This document shows, one piece after another, positions 16,397 through 25,096 of a DNA stretch of 64,000 nucleotides. Every line of letters starts with the position of its first letter. Position 1 is the stretch's first letter. Origin of the DNA: Myxococcales bacterium (lineage in GTDB: Bacteria > Myxococcota_A > Bradymonadia > UBA7976 > UBA1532); assembly GCA_020633465.1 (NCBI GenBank), contig JACKDN010000006.1, forward strand, positions 124,001 through 188,000, in the 5' to 3' direction. Below the pieces are notes generated by a model, which saw only the letters and a program-made list of their open reading frames with translations, ran no database searches and was not told where the DNA came from. The translations under genes and the position numbers were made by a program.

Positions 16397-19300
16397 ATGG
16401 TGGCCGACGGCCAGCAGACGGGCGGCGCCGCCGCCTCGGTGGAGCGCATGGATCCCGACGACTTCCCCACCGGCTATCGCCCGTGCCGCGAGCTCGGCCA
16501 CGGCTCGATGGGGACCGTGTGGCTGGCCTGGCACCAGCAGGCCGAGGGGCACTGCGCGGTCAAGGTGCTCAGCCTGCGCAACGACCGCCGGGGCAGCGCC
16601 GAGCGCAGCTTCAACCGCGAGGTGCGGGCGATGGCCCGCCTGCGCCACCCCAACATCATCGAGGTGCACGACTACGGCCGCACGCCGAAGGGCTCGCCCT
16701 TCGTGGCGATGGAGTACGCCCCGGCGCCAGCCTGCACGGCTACGTGCGCGGACCGTGGACCTGGCCGCGGCTGTGGACGCTGCTCGACGGGCTGCTGGCC
16801 GGTCTGGGCCACGCCCACGCGCGCGACCTGGTGCATCGCGATCTGAAGCCCGGCAACGTGATGGTGGCGCCCGACAAGGTGGGGCCGGGCGCGATCAAGC
16901 TGGCCGACTTCGGCATCGCGCTGGCCGTCACCGAGGCCGGCCGCGCCAGCCGCCGCATCGAAGGGACGCCGGCGTACATCGCGCCCGAGGCCGCTTCGGG
17001 CGACGTCGCCTCGACCGGCCCCTGGACCGACCTCTACTCGCTGGGCGTCATGCTGTTCGAGGTGCTGGTGGGCGATCTGCCCTACCACGGGCGCCACCTG
17101 CTGGCGCACCACCAGCGCTCGCCGCTGCCGCCGATCGTCGTGCGCGACGACGTGGACGTGCCGCGCGGGCTGGTCGACATCACCCGCAAGCTGATGGCCA
17201 AGTCGCCGGTCGAGCGCTTCCGCTCGGTGGCCGGGCTGCGCGACGCGCTCGCCGCGCTGGGGCCGCTGCCGACGCCGGCGCCCCTGGGCCCGCCGCCCGG
17301 CCGCAGCCGGCTGGACGACGATCCGCCGCCCGGCGCCGAGCCCATCCGCCCGCTGCGCGGCCCGGCGGGGCCCGCGCTGTTCCACCTGCGGCAGCCGGCG
17401 CTGGTGGGGCGCGAGGGGGCGCAGCAGGTGCTGAAGCAGGCCGCCGAGGCGGTGCTGGCGGGCGACGGGCCGCGCGTCGTGCTCATCGAGGGCGAGGCCG
17501 GCATGGGCAAGAGCCGGCTGGCGGGCTGGCTGCGCGAGGAGATGGAAGAGACCGGGCTGATGCGCACGATGACGGTGCGCAGCGAGCCCCAGACGCGCAC
17601 CGGCGGGGGGCTGCGGCAGGCGGTGCTGCGCTACATCGGCGCGCCGACGCTGGCCAAGCACGCCGCCCCCGAGGTGTTCGCGCGCGCCTTCCCCGACGAG
17701 ACGCTGCGCCGGCAGGCGCTCGAGACGCTGTGGGCGCAGCCGCAGGGCGAGGGCCCGGGCTTCGGCGAGCTGCTCGTGAAGCGCGCCGGCGACATGCTGG
17801 CGGCGCTGATCGGGCCGCGCCCCTTCCTGTTCTGGAGCGACGACGCGCAGTGGTCGCCCGAAGGTCGGGTGCTGCGGCTGATCCACCGCCTGGGGCGCGA
17901 TCCGGCGCTGTCGCGGCTGCTGCTGGTGGTGACGCTGCGGGCCAGCGACCGGACGACGGTGCAGGCGGCGCGGCGGGCGCTGCTGAAGCTGCCCGGCGCC
18001 CAGCTGATTCAGCTGTCGCACCTGACGCCGCGCGATCTGGCGCCGGCGCTCGAGGGCCTGGCGCCGCTGCCGGCGGGCATCGCCGAGGCCGCGTGCATCA
18101 GCGCGGCCGGCAACCCGCTGCTGGCCCTCGAGGCGGTGCGCGCGCACCTCGAGGACGAGGGGCTGGGCAGCGCGCCGGCCGATCCCAACGCGGTGCTGGC
18201 CCAGCGCATCGAGCGGGCCAGCCAGGGGCCGGGCGGCGGTGAGCTGCGCAGCGCGCTGGCGCGAGCCACGCTGCTGGGGCGGTCGTTCACGGTGAAGCCG
18301 CTGGCGCACCTGTGCGCGGTGCCTGGTGATCCCGAGGCGCCGGACCTGCCCGCCGAGCCGGACGCGGTGGAGGCGATCCTCGAGCGCGCGGGCGCCGCGG
18401 GCCTGGCCATCGAGCAGGGGCCCGGGCGCTGGCGCTTCAGCCACGACCTGGTGCGCGCGCAGTTCCGCGAGGTGTGCCGGCAGTTGGCGAACTGGCCGGC
18501 GCTGAACCTGGCCGCGGCCGAGCTGAAGAAGAAGCGGGCCGCCGTCGATCCGACCGGCATCGAGCTCGAGGTGGTGGCGCGGCACCACTGGGAGGGCGGC
18601 GAGCGCGCGCTGGGCATGCGGCAGGGCCTCGAGAGCGTGCAGCGACTGCACGCGGCGGGGCTGATGGGGCACGCGACGTCGTTCACGCGGCGGCTGCTCG
18701 AGTGGGACGACCGCACGCAGCTGTTGAGCGCCGAGGATCGCTGCGAGCTGCGGCTGCTGGGCAGCGACGCCGCCGAGCACGCGGGGCAGCCCTTCGAGGC
18801 CGAGCGCCACGCGCTGGCCGCCGTCGAGCTGGCGCGGCGCAACTACCTGCCGGCGCTGGGCGCGCGGGCGGCCAGCCGGGTGGGCGTGCTGAAGATCCAG
18901 GCCGACGACGTGACGACGGCCGAGCGGTGGCTGTGGGACGCGCTGCGCTTCGCGCGGCAGAGCGGCGACGCCAAGGCGCGCAGCAACGCGCACCTGTCGC
19001 TGGGGCAGCTCTACAACTACACCGAGAAGAAGAGCCTGGCGCTGACGGCCTTCGAGGCCAGCCTCGAGGGCGCGCGGCAGGCGGGGCTGGACGCCGAGGC
19101 GCTGGCGGCGCGGGCGGCCATCGCGCGCATCGACCGGCTCGAGGGGCGCACCGACCGGGCCGAGCGCACCTTCGAGCAGGTGGCGCGGTCGGCGCAGGAG
19201 GCCGGGCTCGAGGTGATGGCCCTGGACGCGCGGCTGCAGCTCGGCCTGTGCGCGTGGGTGCGCGACGATCCGGACGACGCGAAGACGGCCTTCGACGAGG

Positions 19301-19581
19301 TGCGGCGCGGGGCGCGGGGCAACCTGTTCGTGCTCGAATTCCAGGCGTGCCTGGGCGAGGCGTGGGCGCACGCGGCGACCGGCGCGTGGACCGACTGCGA
19401 GATGGCGCTGATGCAGGCCGAGGATCTGCGCTACGACGTGCGGCTGCACGATCCCGAGGTCGAGCGGCTGCGGCAGGATCTGCGCGCGCTGGCGCAGGAC
19501 GCCCACCGCATCGACGTGGTCGAGCGCGCCGACCGGCTGGACCTGCGCACCACGCGCACGCACAGCACGCACGCCGAGTGA
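16397..19581 (+). pseudogene. Ser/Thr protein kinase with AAA ATPase and TPR domains (one frameshift)
   Basis: The kinase domain shows GHGSMGTV (G-loop), CAVKVL, VHRDLKPGNV, ADFGIAL and GTPAYIAPEA. It is interrupted once near 16719-16723, where MEYAP continues as GASLHGYV only after adding one C to a C4 run. The kinase is followed by an ATPase (ALVGREGAQQ, Walker A GEAGMGKSR, Walker B-like PFLFWSDDAQW). A long TPR region then runs to the end (LSLGQLYNYTEKKSLALTAF and similar repeats). The full length is about 1060 aa. This PknB-AAA-TPR architecture is a signalling ATPase class expanded in Myxococcota. The start is ATG 16397 or 16448 (GGAG 3 bp upstream). Annotated as broken only because of the single indel, which may be a sequencing error. 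Confidence 0.75.
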
Positions 19582-20702
19582 GACGGCCGGTGCGGGCGAC
19601 GGTGCTGGGCGCGCTGCTGCTGGCCTCGGTGGGCTGCGAGGACAGCGCAAAGGGACGCGGTCGCGCCCCGGTGGACGCGGCGCAGCCGGCGACGACGCCA
19701 ACGGACTCGGGTGGTCCCTTCCAGATCGACGGGTCAACCTCCCGTGAGGGCGACGCGTGGACGGCGTTCGACGGAGCGACTCCGACGGATGGTGGACGCA
19801 CCGACGGCGCGGGGTTCGAAGACGCAAGCGGCGGTGGCGGACCCGATCGGGTCGACCTGGGCCCGGGTGGGCGCGACGGCGACGCGGCAGCGGGTCGGGA
19901 CGACGTGGGGGGCGGTCGCGGCGACGCCGCGGCCGACGCGGCCGGCGGTAGACTGGATGCCGCCGGGCGCGGCGACGACGACGCGGGCGCGCCCGCCGAC
20001 GCAGCGGCCAGCGAGGACGCCACGGGCGGTGAGGACTTCGGCGCCCGGCGGGACGCCGCGCCTCACTTCGACGCCGGCGCCCGCCCGGACGCCGCGCCGC
20101 CCGTCGACGCCGCGCCGATCCTCGACGCCGCGCCCATCCCCGACGCCGCGCCCATCCCCGACGCCGCGCCCGTCCCCGACGCCGCCCCCAACCCCGACGT
20201 GCCGCCCGGCCGCCAGCCGTGCACGCAGGGCCCCGGCTGGACGCTGCTGGCCGTGCACTGGAGCGGCGGCAGCACCAGCGCGCGGGTCGATCGCTGGGAC
20301 GCCCCCTGCGACTACTCGATCGACATCAACGCCGCGTGCGGCGCCTTCGCCCGGTGCCGCGGCGCCATCCCCTGCCGCAGCGAGCTGACCGACGGCGGCG
20401 AGGCGCTGCTGCTCGACGGCAGCGACGACATGCTGCTGCGCTTCAGCGTCGACGGCCTGTTCTTCGACACCGCCACCGTCTACTTCGAGGCGCGCGGCAC
20501 CCGCGGCAACGCCCAGCTCGAGGTGTGGTCGCCCCTCTACGGCGGCCTCGTCGGCCCCATCGACGGCCTCGGCTACCAGGTCTACGCGCTCGACTGGAGC
20601 GACTTCCTGCAGCCCGGGGACGACCACGGTCTGACCGGCATCCGCTTCGACGCGACCCAGAGCCACGTGGCGCTGCACGCGGTCGAGGTGTGCCTGCAGT
20701 GA
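19578..20702 (+). CDS. Lipoprotein with Asp/Ala/Pro-rich linker
   Basis: GTG 19578 overlaps the kinase stop codon (GTGA), so the two are translationally coupled; the product is 374 aa. The signal peptide ends LLLASVGC, placing the acylated Cys near residue 18. A ~190-residue low-complexity linker follows (DAAPIPDAAPIPDAAPVPDA repeats), then a compact C-terminal domain of ~160 residues. That domain has several Cys (CDYSIDINAACGAFARC) and beta-sandwich-like strands (FFDTATVYFEARGTRGNAQL, DHGLTGIRFDATQSHVALHA). The last domain resembles carbohydrate- or ligand-binding sandwiches in shape only. As a surface lipoprotein it could be an input or target of the coupled kinase. Confidence 0.75.
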   Translation: MRRPVRATVLGALLLASVGCEDSAKGRGRAPVDAAQPATTPTDSGGPFQIDGSTSREGDAWTAFDGATPTDGGRTDGAGFEDASGGGGPDRVDLGPGGRDGDAAAGRDDVGGGRGDAAADAAGGRLDAAGRGDDDAGAPADAAASEDATGGEDFGARRDAAPHFDAGARPDAAPPVDAAPILDAAPIPDAAPIPDAAPVPDAAPNPDVPPGRQPCTQGPGWTLLAVHWSGGSTSARVDRWDAPCDYSIDINAACGAFARCRGAIPCRSELTDGGEALLLDGSDDMLLRFSVDGLFFDTATVYFEARGTRGNAQLEVWSPLYGGLVGPIDGLGYQVYALDWSDFLQPGDDHGLTGIRFDATQSHVALHAVEVCLQ

Positions 20703-20825
20703 GCGCGCGGCGCCGACGCGCCGACCTGCCCCGACACCCGGCCATCCGCGGTCCGCTCGCCGGCTTCGCCGAGCTGTCCGCTGTCCGCGCCCCCGGCGAG
20801 CGCTGCGCTCGGATCGGTCTCGACC

Positions 20826-20845
20826 GCGGGCCGCAGGCGGCCCGC
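20826..20845. terminator. Hairpin between convergent genes
   Basis: GCGGGCCGC-AG-GCGGCCCGC is a perfect 9-bp inverted repeat 8 bp beyond the stop of the M23 peptidase gene (20854, minus strand) and 123 bp after the lipoprotein stop on the other strand. No T-run follows, as is common in this GC-rich genome. A bidirectional terminator is inferred from position and symmetry. Confidence 0.45.
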
Positions 20846-20853
20846 CATCGGGA

Positions 20854-22431
20854 TCAGCGTCCGTCGGCTCGGCGGCGGCGCAGCCCCAGCAGAACGACGG
20901 CCACGAGCAGCGTCCAGGCGGGTGCGGGCGCCGAGCCCTGCGTGCAGCCGCCCGCGAACGCCGACTTCTCCTCGTCGTCGGCCGCCGGCGCCGAAGCGGG
21001 GGGCGGCGCGCCGGCGTCCACCTCGCGCGGCGCGGGCGCGGCGGGCGGCGCGTCGTCGACCTCGGCCTCGTCGGCGCGCGCCGACAGCCGGACCGGGCTC
21101 ATCGCGAAGCCCGGCGCCGGGCACGCGATGGGGGTGCCCTGCACCACCAAACCGAAGTCGGTGGTCACCGGCGCGCTGCGATCGGTGGGCATGCGCACCG
21201 GGAACATCACCGTCGCCACCTCACCGGGCGCCACGTCGCGCTCGAGCGGCTGCGGCGCGTCGTGCGCCGACCAGATGGCCTCGTCCCACAGCCCGCTGGG
21301 CCCGCCGGTGCTGATCCAGGTCGCGTGCGCCGGCCAGATCTCGAGGCCCACGTTGCGGAACCGCGCCCACACCTCGGCCCGCTCGCCGGGCCGCAGGGCG
21401 CCCGGCGCCGACACGTCCACCAGCTCGGCGGCGTAGCGCGCCGGCGGATCGGCCAGCTCGCGCGCCTCCTCGTCCACCGGCCCGTCGCAGTCGTTGTCGC
21501 GGTCGTCGCACACCTCGGGCGACGGCTCGACCAGGTCGACGCACATCAGGCAGCCCGTCACGCAGCGCACCGCGCCCTCGGCGCAGTCGCCCGGCTTGCC
21601 GGTGTCGCAGGCCGGCGGCCCGGCCGGATCGGGCCCGCCGCAGGCGCCCCAGTCGGGCCACCGGCAGTCGCGGGTGCACGATCGGCTGCGGCGCCCGCAG
21701 TCGCAGCACGCCTCCTCCTGCCGATCGCCCGGCGAGCAGGGCCCCTGCCCCTCGCAGCCCGACCAGCCGCCCCAACGGTGGTCGCCGCCGCAGCGCCGGG
21801 TGCGCGTCCCGCAGCGCCCGCAGCTCTCGCGCTGCTCGGCGCCCGGGTTGCACTCGTTGGCGCACTGCGTGCCCGGCGCCCCGTTGTACGGCCCCTGGTC
21901 CACCCAGGCGTTGCCCCCGTTCGAGCACCGCCCCGAATACGGATCGCGCGCCGCGCCCCCGCCCGGGTTCCAGCCCATGTGCAGGTGCGGCCCCGTCGAG
22001 CTGCCCGAGCTGGCCGACTCGCCGATCTTCTGGCCGCACCCCACCCGCTGGCCGTTGCCCACGGTGATCGAGCCGTTGCGCATGTGGCAGTACAGCGTCG
22101 TCCCGCTGCCGTGCGCGATGCGCACGTGGTTGCCGCAGCGCCCGCCGCACGGGTTGCCCAGGTAGCCGGTGTTCGCGCAGCCCTGCACGACCGCCACCAC
22201 CGTGCCTTCGGCCGCCGCCACGACGTCGGTGCCGGTCGGCATCGGGTAGTCGCTGCCGGTGTGGCGGTCGTAGCACTTGCCGCCGCAGTTGTAGTCGCTG
22301 CAGCCGCCCCCGTTGCCGTTGTTGTCGTAGCCGGTGCCCAGGCCGTGCCCGGTATTGAAGGGCCGGCGCAGGCGCTGGGCGTCGGCCGGGCTGGCCGCCA
22401 GCACGACCACCGCGCAGAGCAGGGCGCGCAT
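20854..22431 (-). CDS. Secreted M23 metallopeptidase with MYXO-CTERM tail
   Basis: The product is 525 aa. ATG 22431 shares one base with the upstream stop (TGATG). The signal peptide MRALLCAVVVLAASPADA precedes an M23 (LytM) domain with zinc ligands in RHTGSDYPMPTGTD and TGPHLHMGWN. A Cys-rich region with thrombospondin-1-like WGGWSGCEGQG follows, then CDDRDNDCDGPVDEE (MopE-type metal-binding motif) and an NBR1-like Ig domain (FRNVGLEIWPAHATW). The C-terminus is GGCTQG, a hydrophobic helix and RRRR, i.e. a MYXO-CTERM anchor. M23 enzymes cut peptidoglycan cross-bridges, so it may lyse prey walls or remodel its own. It is last in a four-gene operon. Confidence 0.85.
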   Translation of the reverse strand: MRALLCAVVVLAASPADAQRLRRPFNTGHGLGTGYDNNGNGGGCSDYNCGGKCYDRHTGSDYPMPTGTDVVAAAEGTVVAVVQGCANTGYLGNPCGGRCGNHVRIAHGSGTTLYCHMRNGSITVGNGQRVGCGQKIGESASSGSSTGPHLHMGWNPGGGAARDPYSGRCSNGGNAWVDQGPYNGAPGTQCANECNPGAEQRESCGRCGTRTRRCGGDHRWGGWSGCEGQGPCSPGDRQEEACCDCGRRSRSCTRDCRWPDWGACGGPDPAGPPACDTGKPGDCAEGAVRCVTGCLMCVDLVEPSPEVCDDRDNDCDGPVDEEARELADPPARYAAELVDVSAPGALRPGERAEVWARFRNVGLEIWPAHATWISTGGPSGLWDEAIWSAHDAPQPLERDVAPGEVATVMFPVRMPTDRSAPVTTDFGLVVQGTPIACPAPGFAMSPVRLSARADEAEVDDAPPAAPAPREVDAGAPPPASAPAADDEEKSAFAGGCTQGSAPAPAWTLLVAVVLLGLRRRRADGR

Positions 22432-23213
22432 CAGGGCACCTCCAGCGCGGTCGCGCGGTGCGCGGGGCCGGCGATCAGCCGCAGGCCGCGCCCGTCCGGG
22501 CCCCAGTGCGGGGCGCGGCCACCGACGACGCCCAAGGGCACGCCCGCGGCGCTGACGACGTGCACCCGCCCGTCCGCCTCGAACGCGACGCGCGCGCCGT
22601 CGAAGACGGTCGGCGTCAGCCCGTTGGGGAATGGGCTCAGCCGCGTCGGATCCGGCGCGCCGAGGTTGGTCAGCTGCCGGGGCGCGGCGCCGTCCTCGGC
22701 GATCCAGAGCGCCGGCACCCCGCTCTTCGCCGAGGTGAACACCACCCGCCGCCCGTCCGGTGAGACGGCCGGCGACCAGCAGGGCGCCATGCCGCGGGTG
22801 ATCGCCCGCGGCGCGCCGCCCTCGCTGACCTGCCACACCTCGAGGTCGGGGGCCTCGCCCTTCGTGTAGACCAGGTGCCGCCCGTCGGGCGAGGCGCCCA
22901 CGGCGCCCACGACCTCGGTGTCCACCGCCGTCCGCGCCCCCGCCGCGTCGACCCGCACCAGCGCGCCGCCCGAGAGTGTCGCGAGGAAGCCGCCGCCGGG
23001 CAGCAGGCGCGCCTGCTCGAGCGGCTCGCCGGCCAACGGCCACGCCCGCTCGGCCCCGCCGACCGTCAGCTTCACCCGCATGCGCAGGTCGACGTCCGAG
23101 TCGGGCGGCGCGGGCAGCGGGTGCCCGACGAGCACCCGCTCCCCATCGGCGTCGAGCACGTGCGGCCCGCCCGCGGGCGCGGCCAGCGCGAGGATCAGGG
23201 CGAGGATGATCAT
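22431..23213 (-). CDS. TolB-like beta-propeller protein, exported
   Basis: The product is 260 aa from ATG 23213, overlapping the preceding stop (ATGA). A signal peptide (MIILALILALAAPAGG) precedes several PD40/WD40-like blades with the SPDG signature (VGASPDGRHLVYTKG, AVSPDGRRVVFTSA, WGPDGRGLRLI), as in TolB-type propellers. Length suggests four to five blades rather than a full six or seven. The family binds proteins in the periplasm; the partner here is unknown. The next gene (M23 peptidase) starts on its stop codon, so stoichiometric co-production is likely. Confidence 0.7.
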   Translation of the reverse strand: MIILALILALAAPAGGPHVLDADGERVLVGHPLPAPPDSDVDLRMRVKLTVGGAERAWPLAGEPLEQARLLPGGGFLATLSGGALVRVDAAGARTAVDTEVVGAVGASPDGRHLVYTKGEAPDLEVWQVSEGGAPRAITRGMAPCWSPAVSPDGRRVVFTSAKSGVPALWIAEDGAAPRQLTNLGAPDPTRLSPFPNGLTPTVFDGARVAFEADGRVHVVSAAGVPLGVVGGRAPHWGPDGRGLRLIAGPAHRATALEVP

Positions 23214-25096
23214 GGGTCCACCGCCATGCGCAGCAGGGTGTGGGCGTCGCCGGCGCGCGGCACGCTGGCGACGTCGAGCCGACCGTCGCCGTCGAGATCG
23301 GCCACGACCACCGCCGCGGTGTCGAGCGCGTCGAAGCCGAGGCGGGGCGTGACGTCGCGGAAGCGCCCGTCCGCGCGCCCGAGGTACAGCCGATCGGTGG
23401 TGCCCGCGTTGCCGATGACCAGATCGGTCAGGCCGTCACCGTCGACGTCGGCGGCCACCACCGAGCGGCCGTCGGCCCAGTCCAGCGGCAGCGCGCCCTC
23501 GGTGATGTCGAGCAGCCGGCCGAAGCCGTCGCCCACCAGCAGTCGGTCGCGGCCTCCGCCGGTCAGCAGGGCGTCCAGGTTGCCGTCGCCGTCGGCGTCC
23601 AGCAGCACACCGTCGCGCAGCGCGCCCGGCGCCTCGAGGCGCACGGTCCGCGCGGTGAGGCCGCCGCCGTCGCGCGTCGTCAGCAGCGCGGGTGCGGCCT
23701 CGCCGCGCAACACCAGCAGATCGTGGTGGGCGTCGCCGTCGACGTCGCCGGCCACGAGCCCGGTCGCGCCGTCCCACGCGAACCGGGGCGCGCGCCGCTC
23801 GAAGTCGTCGATCAGTCGGGGCATGAAGCCGTCGCGCTCGGCCACGACCTCGTCGACGCGCAGCACGCCGGCGGCCAGGTCGTCGGCGGTGACCACCAAG
23901 GCGAAGGCGCTCAGCGGCGCCGCCGGGGTGCCCGCCTCGCCGTCGGCGCGGGTCCAGCCGTCGACGCCCTCGGCGGCCGCCGCCCGCCAGCTGGCCCCGA
24001 CCGCCAGGGGCGGGCCATCGAAGGCCGCGCCAGTGGCGTCCACCACCCGGGGCGTGACGGTCACCGCGTCGCCCTCGGCGCGCAGCTGCAAGCGCACGGC
24101 GTCGGGCACGAAGGGCAGGTCGACCGGCAGCGCAAAGACGGCCTCGCCGCCGCCCGCGGGCAGCGCGAACACCGCGTCGGCCGCGGCGCCCCCGCCCGCC
24201 GCGTCGCCCAGCGCCCGATCGAAGGTGGCCGTCGCGCCCTCGACCGTCGTGGTGGCCTGCCCGACCGGCCCGACCGCGTCGGCGGGCGGCGTCAGGTCCT
24301 CGTCGAGGCGGGCCGCGCCCGCCCGCGGCACCCGGGTGATCCAAAGGCCCGGCCCGTCGCCCGCGTCGACCAGCGCCGCCAGCTCCGGCATGCCGTCGCC
24401 GTCCACGTCGCCCACCGCGACGCGGCGGCAGGCGCCCGCCCGCAGCGGCAGCTCGGCGATGGGCGTCAGGCCGCCGGGCGTCGGGCCCAGCAGCAGATCG
24501 CGCGCGGCGCCGGTGCAGGCGACCAGCGCCGGCGTGCGATCCGGGCCGGTCACCGTGAGGGCGAGGTCGTACACCGCGCCGCGCCCGCCGGGGCGCACCG
24601 GCTCGCGCAGCGGCTCGGGCGGCTCGGGCGGGAGGCCCACGTCGACCTCGGCGTCGGCCGGCCCCGCGTCCGGCGGGGGCCCCACGTCGGCCGCGAGCCC
24701 CGCGTCGACCGGCGGCGGCGGCTCGGGCGGCGCCACCTCGACGCTGTCCAAGGTGAAGCGCGCCGCGCCGTCGTTGATCAGCACGCGCAGCCCGTCGTCG
24801 GTGGCCAACACCAGGTCGGGATCGCCGTCGCCGTCCACGTCGAAGGCCACCGCGTCGTGCACCACCTGCGCGGCCGGCGGCGCGGTGAGATCGGGCAGCG
24901 CCTGCACGAAGGCCAAGGTGCGGGGCCCCGTCGGGCCGCCGTCGCGCAGGCCGCCGTCCATCGACGTCGCGTCGGCCGCCGCCGCGCCGCCGTCCGCCGA
25001 CGTCTGCGGCTCGGGCTCGTCCTCCGCGCCGCTGCACGCGCCCAGCAGGGCCGCCGCGACGGCCAGCGCCCGCGCGACCGGGAGAGGCCGCGTCAC
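23210..25096 (-). CDS. FG-GAP/VCBS-repeat lipoprotein
   Basis: The product is 628 aa from GTG 25096, which overlaps the upstream stop (GTGA). The signal peptide ends LLGAC, a canonical lipobox. The protein contains FG-GAP/VCBS calcium-binding loops (DVDGDGDPDLV, DVDGDGMPELA, DVDGDAHHDLL, DADGDGNLDALL, DVDGDGLTDLV, DLDGDGRLDV) forming an integrin-like propeller. A Pro/Asp-rich insert (VDAGLAADVGPPPDAGPADA) splits it. Such propellers bind Ca2+ and surface ligands. It lies between the C-type lectin lipoprotein and the TolB-like protein; all four genes are overlapping. Confidence 0.8.
   Translation of the reverse strand: MTRPLPVARALAVAAALLGACSGAEDEPEPQTSADGGAAAADATSMDGGLRDGGPTGPRTLAFVQALPDLTAPPAAQVVHDAVAFDVDGDGDPDLVLATDDGLRVLINDGAARFTLDSVEVAPPEPPPPVDAGLAADVGPPPDAGPADAEVDVGLPPEPPEPLREPVRPGGRGAVYDLALTVTGPDRTPALVACTGAARDLLLGPTPGGLTPIAELPLRAGACRRVAVGDVDGDGMPELAALVDAGDGPGLWITRVPRAGAARLDEDLTPPADAVGPVGQATTTVEGATATFDRALGDAAGGGAAADAVFALPAGGGEAVFALPVDLPFVPDAVRLQLRAEGDAVTVTPRVVDATGAAFDGPPLAVGASWRAAAAEGVDGWTRADGEAGTPAAPLSAFALVVTADDLAAGVLRVDEVVAERDGFMPRLIDDFERRAPRFAWDGATGLVAGDVDGDAHHDLLVLRGEAAPALLTTRDGGGLTARTVRLEAPGALRDGVLLDADGDGNLDALLTGGGRDRLLVGDGFGRLLDITEGALPLDWADGRSVVAADVDGDGLTDLVIGNAGTTDRLYLGRADGRFRDVTPRLGFDALDTAAVVVADLDGDGRLDVASVPRAGDAHTLLRMAVDP

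Noticed and set aside
21262..22869. Long rightward open frame opposite the M23 and propeller genes
   Set aside because: It mirrors the third-position GC of the genes on the other strand, has no recognisable domain, and the leftward genes have signal peptides, motifs and overlapping starts.
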